A stretch of DNA of 64,000 nucleotides from an uncultured bacterium (GTDB lineage Bacteria > Cyanobacteriota > Vampirovibrionia > Gastranaerophilales > Gastranaerophilaceae). The position numbers were made by a program, and so were the translations under genes. The stretch covers positions 1 to 64,000 of the forward strand of contig URFH01000006.1 in NCBI GenBank assembly GCA_900547155.1. Direction: 5' to 3'. A model generated the notes under the pieces. That model searched no databases and was not told the origin of the DNA. It saw only the letters and a program-made list of their open reading frames with translations. This document shows, piece after piece, positions 45,183 through 53,873 of this stretch (position 1 is the first letter of the stretch; each line of letters begins with the position of its first letter).

Positions 45183-46922
45183 TCAATTCATCTTTACAGG
45201 TTTTTTAGGCGCCTGTTTATCCGGCGCAATATTCATTATACGGGCAGTCTGGAGCGCAACTTCTCTGAAAACGGGCGCAGCAACAGTACTTCCCCACAAC
45301 GCACCCTTGGATGGCGAATCAACAACCACATAAATCAGCACCTGCGGGTTAGATGCCGGAAGATAGCCGATAATAGAGGTTACGAGCTTGTTGGAATAGC
45401 CCTTTCCGCCGGAGGTTGACTTTCTTGCCGTGCCTGTTTTTGCCGCAACCTGATACATATCAAGGTTTACCGGCGATTTTGAGCGGCCAATGCTGCCTGC
45501 GAGCAGTTTTGTGATAGAACGGGCAGTTTCAGGCGACATAATTCTTGTGTGGTGAATTTTTTCTTCCGCCTGTTCCTGCGAATATTTGATTACATGCGGC
45601 GTAACCTTTACGCCGTCGTTTGCAAAAGCGGAAATTATTGAAGCCAGCTGGATTGCTGTTACCGAAACGCTGTATCCGTAGCCGATAGAAGCGTGTGTGG
45701 ACTTGTGCCAGTCGCGATAATCTGTCAAAAGCCCTCTGGACTCGCCCGGAAGGTCGATACCTGTTTTTTCACCCAGCCCGAAGCGTTTTAATACGTCATA
45801 ATGCTCTTTTTTCGTCATCATCAAGGCGACTTTTGCGCTGCCAACGTTGCTTGAATGCTCAAAAAGGTAGTACAAATCAATCCAGCCAGGGAAAGGTTTG
45901 GTCGAATAATCATAATTTTTGATTGTCCATTTATCAATATCGAGTTTTCCGCTGTCAAGAACCTTTGAATCCTCCTGAATCCGCCCGTTTTCAAGAGCGG
46001 AAGCGACTGTCAGAACTTTAAATGTAGAACCGGGCTCAAAAACATCGCTCAAAGTCCAGTTTGTAAGCTGCGTTAGCGTTGCTTTTTTATAATTATTAGG
46101 ATTATAGGTCGGATAAACAGCATAACCGAGAATTTCGCCGTTTTTCGGGTTCAAAACAATGACAGTACCGCGCAGAGCCGCCTTTTCATGGATTACTTTT
46201 TCCAGCTCAACCTCACAAACATGCTGAATAGCCGAATCTATTGTCAAAGTGATTGATTTCCCTTTTAAGGGCGCAGTTGTCGCAGCAGGGTCTGTGTTGA
46301 CTTCGTAGATAATGTCACCGTCAGGTGTTTTTTCAAAATTTACATTCTGCTCAACTTCCTCCAGAACGTCTTTTGCGGTCAATTCAATTCCCGCAGCCAC
46401 ATCAGCGTCCGAATTGTAATACCCGAGGATGTGCGCAGCCATTGTGCCCTGCGGATATACGCGTTCGTTCTTTTTGCCGAGGCTTATTTCCCTGAGTTGG
46501 AGTTCACGGATTTTTTTTGCTGTAGTTCTTGAAACATCCTTTTTCAAAACAATGACTTTTTCGTCGCGGGCGAGTTTTTTTGCGAGCTGGCCTTTATTTA
46601 CTCCCAGAATCGGCGCCAGAATTTCAGCAAGTTCGTTCGGCGTGTGGTCGTAATAGTCCTGATGGGCATAAACATCAAAAGAAGTTTTGTCCGACGCGAG
46701 TTTTATCCCGTTTCTGTCGGTGATTGCGCCCCTCATGACAAAGCTTTTTGCGCTTCTTTGACGCTTAGCCTGCCCGCGGTAGTGTTTTATATCAATAACC
46801 ATCAGCAAAAAGAGATAAACGATTATTACAAAGCAGATTATTATACAGATTATCTGCCAGAAAATGAGCTTATTATCAAACTCCTTAAATTTATCCTTAT
46901 CGGTTTTATACTCCCTTACCAT
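45183..46922 (-). CDS. ftsI: Peptidoglycan transpeptidase FtsI (class B PBP)
   Basis: The 579-aa protein has one N-terminal membrane anchor (about 23-45, FWQIICIIICFVIIVYLFLLMVI) then the dimer domain and transpeptidase domain. The three active-site motifs are STFK (in EPGSTFKVL, about 293), SSN (in FEHSSNVGSAK) and KTGT (in VAAKTGTARK). It cross-links septal peptidoglycan. ftsL, normally upstream, is not adjacent. murE follows. Confidence 0.95.
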   Translation of the reverse strand: MVREYKTDKDKFKEFDNKLIFWQIICIIICFVIIVYLFLLMVIDIKHYRGQAKRQRSAKSFVMRGAITDRNGIKLASDKTSFDVYAHQDYYDHTPNELAEILAPILGVNKGQLAKKLARDEKVIVLKKDVSRTTAKKIRELQLREISLGKKNERVYPQGTMAAHILGYYNSDADVAAGIELTAKDVLEEVEQNVNFEKTPDGDIIYEVNTDPAATTAPLKGKSITLTIDSAIQHVCEVELEKVIHEKAALRGTVIVLNPKNGEILGYAVYPTYNPNNYKKATLTQLTNWTLSDVFEPGSTFKVLTVASALENGRIQEDSKVLDSGKLDIDKWTIKNYDYSTKPFPGWIDLYYLFEHSSNVGSAKVALMMTKKEHYDVLKRFGLGEKTGIDLPGESRGLLTDYRDWHKSTHASIGYGYSVSVTAIQLASIISAFANDGVKVTPHVIKYSQEQAEEKIHHTRIMSPETARSITKLLAGSIGRSKSPVNLDMYQVAAKTGTARKSTSGGKGYSNKLVTSIIGYLPASNPQVLIYVVVDSPSKGALWGSTVAAPVFREVALQTARIMNIAPDKQAPKKPVKMN

Positions 46923-47013
46923 ACTAAAAATTTTATCATAAGCCCATGTGGCGGAGCATTAATTTATGTAAATTGTTGGAAGTATCGATTTTTTTAATCC
47001 CCGCCCTGTTATT

Positions 47014-47152
47014 CGCGTTAAACGGCGTTGCGAAAGCCGCCTGCGCGCCTCCCGCCAGCCTCTGCTCGCAATCCGCTCCTTGGTTGCTCGCGTTAAACGG
47101 GTCTTCGCGATTCGCCTACGCGAACCGCTGCGCCCTCTGCTCGCAATCCGCA
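47014..47152. repeat. 85-bp GC-rich tandem repeat
   Basis: Two imperfect copies start with CGCGTTAAACGG at 47014 and 47099 and share the end CTCTGCTCGCAATCCGC. The second holds the hairpin TTCGCCTACGCGAA, a form also seen at 43161-43174 (TTCACCTATGCGAA). The composition is much GC-richer than the flanks. Otherwise the gap 46923-47225 holds only the ftsI upstream region and the terminator at 47158. Confidence 0.75.
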
Positions 47153-47183
47153 ATAAAAAGCCTTTTGATTGCTCAAAAGGCTT
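47153..47183 (-). terminator. Terminator of the 127-aa gene
   Basis: AGCCTTTTGA pairs with TCAAAAGGCT around a four-base loop; on the reverse strand it is followed by TTTTATT. It lies about 45 bases after the stop of the reverse-strand gene. Confidence 0.8.
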
Positions 47184-47225
47184 AAATCTATATCAGACAA
47201 ACAATTGGAGGAGGAGTTAAAGTTT

Positions 47226-47609
47226 TTATTCTACCATTCCGGCTGCAATTTCGTATTTTACATCATCCGGAAGGTTGAGTTCGCCCAGTTCTGCGTCGAT
47301 GGCGAGTAATCCCTGAGCAACAGCGTCTTCAAATCCGCCGATAAATCCGGCAATTCTTTGAGCCTGTTCGGGAGTTACGTATTTTGATACGTCATAAGTC
47401 TTTGGTGCATTAACTTTCGGGGCATTTACCATTGCGGCGTTAGCCATATAAGTTAATACGTCATCGGGTTTTACATCCGTGCCTCTTGTTTGTGCCTGGG
47501 AACCCTGCGGTTTTTCCTCTGTTTTGGGTTCATCCTGAGGTTTCGGATTTGTGTAATTCGCGTTTACATTTCCTGCATTGATGCCAATTCTGTTGATGTT
47601 GTTTGTCAT
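47226..47609 (-). CDS. Small Asn/Pro-rich protein of unknown function
   Basis: The 127-aa protein has no recognised family. The first 50 residues are disordered and rich in Asn, Pro, Gln and Lys (MTNNINRIGINAGNVNANYTN, then PKPQDEPKTEEKPQ). The C-terminal half (about 75-127) is a compact, acidic helical region (VTPEQAQRIAGFIGGFEDAV...LNLPDDVKYEIAAGMVE). No membrane helix or signal peptide. It has a good ribosome binding site (AGGAG) and its own terminator, so it is a real single gene. Confidence 0.7.
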   Translation of the reverse strand: MTNNINRIGINAGNVNANYTNPKPQDEPKTEEKPQGSQAQTRGTDVKPDDVLTYMANAAMVNAPKVNAPKTYDVSKYVTPEQAQRIAGFIGGFEDAVAQGLLAIDAELGELNLPDDVKYEIAAGMVE

Positions 47610-47820
47610 AATATATTCTCCTGTTTTTTAGATGATTCTTTTGTCCACACTATCTATATCGGCATACAGTTTAATTTTCTTTAGCGATTTATCAGTTTTT
47701 TGAGCTCTTTTTTACATAACTTAACAAAATACGGCCAAAATCCGCGTAATTGCTGGTGTTTAAAATATTAACTAATGTAACAAAGACCGCAAAAAAGGTA
47801 AATTTTAAAAATTCAGAATT

Positions 47821-48045
47821 GTTATAGAGGCATAAGTGCGAAGAACAACCGTTCCAAAGCCCTGCAGCAGCGGGAAGCGCACACTTATACTGCCCGTAAA
47901 ACGGCAGTTTTCCCAGAAACTAATCCTTATAAAAACCTATAACCTAACTACCAAATCCGGCCGCGCAAGGAAGCCCTGACCGCCTCCGCAGCAAAAGCCG
48001 GACACTACTAACCGATTATTGCCCCTGAAAAGGGGCTTTTTATTT
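47821..48045 (+). ncRNA. Structured non-coding RNA candidate, unassigned
   Basis: About 225 nt that can fold into ordered helices and end in an intrinsic terminator. P1: GTTATAG(A)G at 47821-47829 with CCTATAAC at 47936-47943. Inside P1: ATAAGTGCG (47832-47840) with CGCAC..TTAT (47878-47888), enclosing the small hairpins GAAC/GTTC (47843-47854) and CCC/GGG (47860-47874); then ACTGCC (47889) with GGCAGT (47903-47908). A second domain is closed by TCCGGC (47956-47961) with GCCGGA (47997-48002). It has no open reading frame. I looked for hallmarks of RNase P, tmRNA, SRP RNA, 6S and common riboswitches and saw none. Confidence 0.55.
48021..48045 (+). terminator. Terminator of the ncRNA candidate
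   Basis: GCCCCT (48021-48026) pairs with AGGGGC (48031-48036) around a GAAA-type loop, followed by TTTTTATTT. No protein gene on this strand lies upstream for over 4 kb, so it must end some other transcript. Confidence 0.9.
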
Positions 48046-48200
48046 AACAATTTCATTATCTAATCCAATTTCGCCTTAGTCGCATATCGCCTATCGCAAA
48101 ACGAGATATTTAGCCAATTTCTCGCACCAGCAATTAGCAGGAAAGGGACAAGGTGCTCCTTATCACGAACTTTTTTCGGACATTTTTAACTTAAACCCTG

Positions 48201-49697
48201 TTAAGCTGATTTAGCCAGCAGGCGGGGTTGGGTTTCAGGCTGAATCTGCCTTTTTTCATTGTAATTTTTATAAACATACAAACTGCCCGCAGCAAGCAAA
48301 CCACCCGCGCCCAATATACCGGCCGCTTTTTTGCCTCCGGTTGTTTTTGCCGCATTTGATACTTCTTCAACAGCCTTTTGTGCTTTTGTTTTCACATTTT
48401 CAAATAAGATTTTGACAAGATTTTCGCTATCAGCAAACTGTCTGCCCTTAAATACTTCGTGCTCAAGGTTCATCTCCGAAATTCTTTCTTTTAAAGAGGC
48501 AAAATATTTCTTTTCAACACCCTGTGCGCCCTGTTCCAGCCTGTTAATCATATTAATGTAATCTTGAAAACAGCTGAAAGTTTTCTTCTGCTGGTCGCCG
48601 TGGCATAGAATCAACCATTTAAGCTGCATTTTACCAAGCTCTGCTTTCATTACATTTTCTGAGGGGTTTGCAAAAACCTCTTTAAAGATTTTTTCTTCCT
48701 CAACCGCATTTTTTCTCATATTTTGCTGGTAAGTGTCTGTTTTTGAGAGCGCCAATGACTCAAGAAACTCAATCATTTTGCCATGATATTGTTCAGATTT
48801 TGTTTTGAGATAATTTGAGAAAAATTCTTTTGGTTTTTCATCATGTCCGGTTTTCAAGTAGTCATAAACCGTTCTATATTCAAAAACAGTAGCATTTGAA
48901 TATATTTTCAGGAATTTGTTGTCAGAACGCATAATAAAATTCGGCTTGTAATCGGAATAAAATGTTGCCATAAATTTGCAATCTTTTGGTGAATTTATCA
49001 AATTGGAAATTGTTCCGTTTTGATAATGTTCCGAGGGCCGCACATCGGAGTTTATGTAATGGCCGTTGTTTCCCAGGAGCGAAAAGGAGCCGAAATCAAT
49101 AAACTTTGTTTTGTCTTTAGCGGTCAATATAATATTTCCGCCCTGCAGGTCGTTATTGATTATGCCGTTTGTGTCGAGTATAAATGCTTTGTTTATTATA
49201 TCTGTTATATGCCCGGGAGTTAGTTTTGTTCTGTATGGATGACCGCCTTTTAAAAATTCCTCCACAAGATAATTTTTGCCGTTTTTATGTATCAAATCAT
49301 GCGGATTTACTGCAATATCAGGCGAAATTTCATTGATTTTTTTCAGCGCAAAAAACTCTTTTATGTTTCCATGACCGTAAAAATCAGCATTTGGATATTC
49401 AGGATGGAGCGGTTTTGGGGATTTTATACCTATTTCACCATTAATCTTGTAGAACTCACTTTGCCAGCCGCTGTCCAGAGGGCGAATTTTGGATTGTTCA
49501 ATTTGTTCAATGAATTTTTCTGTAGCTGCCCTATCATAGCCCTTGAATGAAACATGCAATACTGACTGTTTTACAAAAACATCTCCGGATGGAGGCCTAA
49601 AAGTAACGTACCCTAACCTGTTTGCCCCATTTCGAGCTTTTGCAGCATCAGTACGGTAATTTCTTAAATTCGTATTACTGATTGCTGAGATAACCAT
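48201..49697 (-). CDS. Tail-anchored kinase-fold protein with SFKG motif
   Basis: The 498-aa protein looks like a eukaryotic-type protein kinase. After a 45-residue Asn/Arg-rich leader comes HVSFKGYDRAA. The kinase signs (numbered from the TTG 21 bases upstream) are the beta-3 Lys99 (EIGIKSP), the catalytic loop NNDLQGGN with Asp190 and Asn195 in place of HRDLKPEN, and the metal motif DFG at 208-210. The His of HRD is Asn. A single helix near the C-terminus (GILGAGGLLAAGSLYVY) would anchor it in a membrane with the kinase on the cytoplasmic side. Start ATG 49697 was chosen by match with the paralogue (M-x-ISAI-x-NT). Substrate unknown. Confidence 0.65.
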   Translation of the reverse strand: MVISAISNTNLRNYRTDAAKARNGANRLGYVTFRPPSGDVFVKQSVLHVSFKGYDRAATEKFIEQIEQSKIRPLDSGWQSEFYKINGEIGIKSPKPLHPEYPNADFYGHGNIKEFFALKKINEISPDIAVNPHDLIHKNGKNYLVEEFLKGGHPYRTKLTPGHITDIINKAFILDTNGIINNDLQGGNIILTAKDKTKFIDFGSFSLLGNNGHYINSDVRPSEHYQNGTISNLINSPKDCKFMATFYSDYKPNFIMRSDNKFLKIYSNATVFEYRTVYDYLKTGHDEKPKEFFSNYLKTKSEQYHGKMIEFLESLALSKTDTYQQNMRKNAVEEEKIFKEVFANPSENVMKAELGKMQLKWLILCHGDQQKKTFSCFQDYINMINRLEQGAQGVEKKYFASLKERISEMNLEHEVFKGRQFADSENLVKILFENVKTKAQKAVEEVSNAAKTTGGKKAAGILGAGGLLAAGSLYVYKNYNEKRQIQPETQPRLLAKSA

Positions 49698-49823
49698 GCC
49701 TTTTACCCTATCTTTCAATTAGTTTTAAGTATTATAAATGATTTTTTTTGCTATTACAAATGTAAATTTTGTAAAATCGTAACCTGATGGCCGGAATTAA
49801 TTTTTCCCATTCTAAAATCAGAG

Positions 49824-51242
49824 CTACTTTTTCTCATTTTTTTCATTATGGTTTTTATGAGCAAACAAACTTCCAACAACAAGAATACCTGCAAGCCCCA
49901 GCCAAGCAAATGTCTTTTTGCTGATTAATTTTCCGGTTGCAGATGTTTTAGTTTTAATGTTATCAAATATGATCTTAATAATGTTTTCATCATCAGCAAG
50001 TTTTCGCCCCTGAAATTCGCCATGTTCAAAGTTTATTGAAGATATTGTTTTCTTTAGAGAAGCAAAATATTTCTTTTCTGCCCCCTGAGCATTTTTCTCA
50101 AACTCATTAAGCATATTCAGATAATCTTGAAAGTAGCCAAAAGTTCCATGCCGCTGTTCTAAATCGCACACAGATAACCATTTAAGTTGAATTTTGCCAA
50201 GCTCAGCCTTCATTACATTCTCAGACGCATTTGCAAAAACTTCTTTAAAGACTTTTTCTTCTTCAACTGCATTTTTTAGCATTTCATACTGCGTTTTGTC
50301 TGTTTTTGACAATTCTAATGATTCAAGAAACTCTATCATTTTACTATGGTATTGTTCTGATTTTGTTTTGAGATAATTTGAAAAAAACTCTTTTGGTTTA
50401 TTATCCTGTTCTGTTTTTAAATAGTCATAAATCGTTTTGTATTCAAACACAGAAGAATTTGAGTCTATTCTTAAAAATCTGTTATCAGAACGCATCAAGT
50501 AGTCCGGCCTGTAATCAGAATAAAATGTTGCCATGAACTTGCCTTCTCTTGATGAATTCACCTGATTGGCTATTTTTCCGTTTTGATATTTTTCTGCTTG
50601 TATTGCGTCCGAATTTATATAATGTCCGTTGTTTCCCAGAATTGAAAAAGAGCCGAAATCAATAAGCTTAATTTTGTCATTACTTGTTAAAACGATACTT
50701 CCGCCATTAAGGTTTTTATTGACTATGCCATTTGTATCAAGTATAAATATTTTATTTAATAAGTCTTTCACATGTTCTTGAGTCAGTTTTGTTTTGCCGG
50801 GATGGCTCCCTTTTACAATCTCTTCTGCAAGATAAGTTTTGCCATTTTTGTTTATTATTTCATGCGGTTTTACTGCAATATCAGGTGAAATTTCATTGAT
50901 TTTTTTTAATGCAAAAAACTCTTTTATATTGTTATCCCCATTTAAATCGGCTCTGTAATATTTTGGAAGCGGTTTAGGAGATTTAATTCCCACTTCATCG
51001 TTAATTTTATAAAACTCACATTGAACCCCTCTACCCAATGGCTGAACTTTTGATTGCTCTATTTGTTCAATAAATTTTTCTGCAGCCGCTCTGTCATAAC
51101 CTTTAAATGAAATTTTTTGTGTTTTTTGCTTTACAAAAACATCGTTTGCTTGACTATGAGCAGCGACATTACCGTAATTATTTATTTGTTGTTTCTTTTT
51201 TACTGCGCTTGAGATTGTATTTTGGATTGCAGAAATAGTCAT
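49824..51242 (-). CDS. Paralogous kinase-fold protein, catalytic residues lost
   Basis: The 472-aa protein is a close paralogue of the gene after it, alike over its whole length, with the same leader start (MTISAIQNT), KISFKGYDRAAAEKFIEQIEQ and a C-terminal membrane helix (LGLAGILVVGSLFAH). A glycine-loop-like GRGVQCEFYKI and beta-3 Lys (VGIKSP) remain, and DFG is kept (200-202, numbered from the upstream TTG). But the catalytic loop reads NKNLNGGS: the Asp is Asn182 and the metal-binding Asn is Ser187. It is therefore probably a pseudokinase. The codons AAC and AGT were checked on the reverse strand. The 126-bp gap to its paralogue suggests tandem duplication. Confidence 0.65.
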   Translation of the reverse strand: MTISAIQNTISSAVKKKQQINNYGNVAAHSQANDVFVKQKTQKISFKGYDRAAAEKFIEQIEQSKVQPLGRGVQCEFYKINDEVGIKSPKPLPKYYRADLNGDNNIKEFFALKKINEISPDIAVKPHEIINKNGKTYLAEEIVKGSHPGKTKLTQEHVKDLLNKIFILDTNGIVNKNLNGGSIVLTSNDKIKLIDFGSFSILGNNGHYINSDAIQAEKYQNGKIANQVNSSREGKFMATFYSDYRPDYLMRSDNRFLRIDSNSSVFEYKTIYDYLKTEQDNKPKEFFSNYLKTKSEQYHSKMIEFLESLELSKTDKTQYEMLKNAVEEEKVFKEVFANASENVMKAELGKIQLKWLSVCDLEQRHGTFGYFQDYLNMLNEFEKNAQGAEKKYFASLKKTISSINFEHGEFQGRKLADDENIIKIIFDNIKTKTSATGKLISKKTFAWLGLAGILVVGSLFAHKNHNEKNEKK

Positions 51243-51349
51243 ACTCTTATACCTCAATCTTTCAATTTGTTTTAAGTATTATAAATGCTTTTTTTTGCTA
51301 TTACAAATGTAAAATTTTGTAAAATCAAAATTTTGTATTTTTTAAATTA

Positions 51350-51358
51350 TGCTAGAAT
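51350..51358 (+). promoter_or_regulatory. Extended -10 promoter of coiled-coil gene
   Basis: TGCTAGAAT at 51350-51358, about 50 bases before the start at 51411; same TGC-extended form as at 39453 and 62727. No -35. Confidence 0.4.
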
Positions 51359-51410
51359 TATAAAAATTAATAATTGTGTAGTTATTAAGCTGCACTAAAA
51401 GGATTAAAAG

Positions 51411-52607
51411 ATGAAAATATTGCAAGTGGCACCTAATGTATTAGTTAAAAACCCCGGAAAACAAAAAAGACAACAAGATTTAATAAGTTTTGGCATTCAG
51501 GAAATAAAAAATCAAAAAGAAGTTCTATCCCCAAAAGCATCACAAGCTGTTATTAGCAATTCAATAGCATCTATCTCTTTTAAGGGAACGGAAATTATTG
51601 ATAGAAAAGTCTATGTTGGTACATCCGGAATATTCATTGATGCTTCTCATATTTCAACAAATCCTGCCGAGTCCATTCACAGAACAGGGAAGTTTATAGG
51701 CAAAGATGCCTATTATAACGCCTGTCTTGATATTTATTATGCTGACGAAGGTGAATTTATTACAGAAGATATGAAAAAAAAATATCACTATATTGTCACA
51801 AAAAATGAACCATTTTTAAATCTGGAATACTTAAAAAGTAATTACAGGTATGGCTATGAAAAGTTTGCAAATAAAGCAATTCAAGAAATTGAGTATTTTG
51901 AAAAGCTGGAAAGAAATGCGAAAAAGGGTATTGAAGAAAGCAAATACCTTGCTGATGAATACAGAAAAAACTTTGAAATAGCGAAAGAAGAAAAAGAGCG
52001 TATTGATAGTGCAAAAAAATATCATGTGTGGGAAGAAGGCAAGTATGAGGAACAATCAAAAGAAGCTGACTATTATTACGATTTAAACAGGAAAAGACTT
52101 GAAGAAAATGATTACAAGAAAATCGTCTATGAAGCACAAATTCAAAGAGCACATGAAAGACTCCCAAAAGCAGCAGCTAAATATAAACTTTTGAAAGAGC
52201 TGGATGACAAGGCCAGTGCAAAAGATGCCTATAATGATATGGGCAGAGAAATTGGAGAAATAAATAAGCACTTAAAATTCGTAAATGACAGCCTTGATAG
52301 TGATTATAGAGATAAAGAAATTCTGAATATTTTTATTAAAAGGTTAAAAAAAGCAATACAGGAAGGACGCCAGAAAGATTACAATTATGATATTGAACAC
52401 TCTTTAAAAAAAGACGAAGAACAACTTAAATCAACTGAAAAATCAATTGCAAGCTCAGAAGCACACAAACTAGAACTTGAACAACATATACAAAAACTAG
52501 AAAATAACCGGACTGAAATTGCCCGGGATTTTGGGAAACTAGACGCTCAACTTGACGAAATAATGTCAAGAATAGAAGCATTTTATAAAGAAAATTATTC
52601 TGACTAA
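51411..52607 (+). CDS. Coiled-coil protein with SFKG motif
   Basis: The 398-aa protein has no recognised family. A 55-residue basic leader ends in ASISFKGTEI (FKG 57-59). A short beta-like region follows (about 60-125). From about 135 to 395 it is nearly all charged helix with heptad patterns (EYFEKLERNAKKGIEESKYLADEY, then EEQLKSTEKSIASSEAHKLELEQ). No membrane helix. It is AT-rich like the two kinase-fold genes, from which it diverges, and may belong to the same system. Confidence 0.65.
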   Translation: MKILQVAPNVLVKNPGKQKRQQDLISFGIQEIKNQKEVLSPKASQAVISNSIASISFKGTEIIDRKVYVGTSGIFIDASHISTNPAESIHRTGKFIGKDAYYNACLDIYYADEGEFITEDMKKKYHYIVTKNEPFLNLEYLKSNYRYGYEKFANKAIQEIEYFEKLERNAKKGIEESKYLADEYRKNFEIAKEEKERIDSAKKYHVWEEGKYEEQSKEADYYYDLNRKRLEENDYKKIVYEAQIQRAHERLPKAAAKYKLLKELDDKASAKDAYNDMGREIGEINKHLKFVNDSLDSDYRDKEILNIFIKRLKKAIQEGRQKDYNYDIEHSLKKDEEQLKSTEKSIASSEAHKLELEQHIQKLENNRTEIARDFGKLDAQLDEIMSRIEAFYKENYSD

Positions 52608-52978
52608 TCATAATAAAAGCAAATATTTTTCAAATGCTCAATTTTACACTCTTTCAGCCCGATAACCGAAATTACATCAATACGAAAGCTTCTGTATCTT
52701 TCCTTTGTGTTCTGCAAGTAAAACTGCGCTGCATGAAAAATATTTTCCAATTTTTTCCTGCTGATTGCCTCAAAAGGATGTCCAAAACCGGTAGTTGAGC
52801 GCATTTTGACCTCAACAAAAACAATTGAATCTTTTTCTCTGGCGACAATATCGATTTCAGAGTATTTTGAATAATGAAAATTTCGCTCGAGGATTTTGTA
52901 TCCGTTATTTTCGAGGTATTTTGCCGCAATCTCCTCGCCAAAGCGGCCTTTTTCTTTGTTTGAAAGCTTATAGTACAT
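52604..52978 (-). CDS. yraN: UPF0102 (YraN) endonuclease-fold protein
   Basis: The 124-aa protein has the restriction-endonuclease-like fold of UPF0102: KGRFGEEIAAKYLENNGYKILERNFHYSKYSEIDIVAREKDSIVFVEVKMRS in shortened form, with Glu, Asp and the E-V-K motif that bind metal. Function is not established; a role in DNA processing is assumed. Start is ATG 52978, overlapping the WYL gene by 11 bases. It overlaps the coiled-coil gene on the other strand by four bases. Confidence 0.9.
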   Translation of the reverse strand: MYYKLSNKEKGRFGEEIAAKYLENNGYKILERNFHYSKYSEIDIVAREKDSIVFVEVKMRSTTGFGHPFEAISRKKLENIFHAAQFYLQNTKERYRSFRIDVISVIGLKECKIEHLKNICFYYD

Positions 52979-53873
52979 ACTTTGCCGCCATTTCATCGAG
53001 GAGTTTTACAAAATAGCTTTTGAACTCTATCGGGCTCAATACTTCGCAATCCTTACCATATCGCAAAAGTCTTCTCGCAAGCTGTTCCCGGTCTTCCGAG
53101 TAGTTCAAAATAACTTTTTTGGGTTTGTGGGTTTCTGAAATCTGCTCGCCCTCGCGCAAATCATAAACCTTTGCCAATCCGCCTTTTACACGGAACATTA
53201 CGGGGTTGAGAAAATTATTATCCAGCGCTCTTTGAGGCTGGCGGATGACTTCCGTAATATCTTCAAGCAAAAATTCTTTAAATTCGCGTTTTTGAAGATT
53301 ATAACCCAGCAAAAACGCTTTCTCCTGCTTAAAAATAATATCTTTTGGCTCTATTGAAAAATTTCTGCCGTCTTTCAGGAAAATTTTCAGCCTGCGGCGG
53401 TCTTTGCAGTATTCTTCGTAAGTGCGAATCATCAGCGCCGCAGAATCCGAAACACGCCGCCCCAGATGAAGTCCGCCCAGATGAGCCTGCTCTTTGACCG
53501 TTTCATCATCAAAACTGTTCTCTATCAGCCTGAAAAGTTCTGTAATTTTTATGCTTTGCTCTTTTCTGTGCACGCCCAGAGCGTAATTTTTCAGAAAATT
53601 CAAGGTTTCCAGCTTCTTTTTATTGAGGTGGATTTTGTTAAGATTCGTGCGCAGATAATATTTGTCATTTATTTTTTCTATATCAATTCCGAGAAGCTTA
53701 AAAGTGTTCAAATATTTTGAAACAGTTTCTCTCGAATAAATATTTTTCGTTGCAGAGTTATCCTCTATCAGTTTTATGATTTCATCTTTGGAAAGGGGCT
53801 TTTGCGCCAGCTCTTTTAAAATTTCCAGCACTCTGATACCGGAATTTGCCATTTTTTCTTCCCTAGTCGTCAT
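52968..53873 (-). CDS. WYL-domain transcriptional regulator 2
   Basis: The 301-aa protein has an N-terminal winged HTH (about 8-75, ISRETVSKYLNTFKLLGIDIEK type) and a C-terminal WYL-type ligand domain (about 150-290, with DIIFKQEKAFLLGYNLQKREFKEFLLEDI). WYL domains sense nucleic acids or small molecules in many regulators. Start was chosen as ATG 53873, overlapping the previous stop (ATGACGACTAG). It is the second of two tandem WYL genes. Confidence 0.8.
   Translation of the reverse strand: MTTREEKMANSGIRVLEILKELAQKPLSKDEIIKLIEDNSATKNIYSRETVSKYLNTFKLLGIDIEKINDKYYLRTNLNKIHLNKKKLETLNFLKNYALGVHRKEQSIKITELFRLIENSFDDETVKEQAHLGGLHLGRRVSDSAALMIRTYEEYCKDRRRLKIFLKDGRNFSIEPKDIIFKQEKAFLLGYNLQKREFKEFLLEDITEVIRQPQRALDNNFLNPVMFRVKGGLAKVYDLREGEQISETHKPKKVILNYSEDREQLARRLLRYGKDCEVLSPIEFKSYFVKLLDEMAAKYVL

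Noticed and set aside
47821..48045. tmRNA, RNase P, SRP or 6S RNA
   Set aside because: No tRNA-like T-arm and tag frame, no GAGGAAAGTC segment, no GGTCAGG-GGAAGG domain IV, and the 5' end pairs internally instead of with the 3' end.
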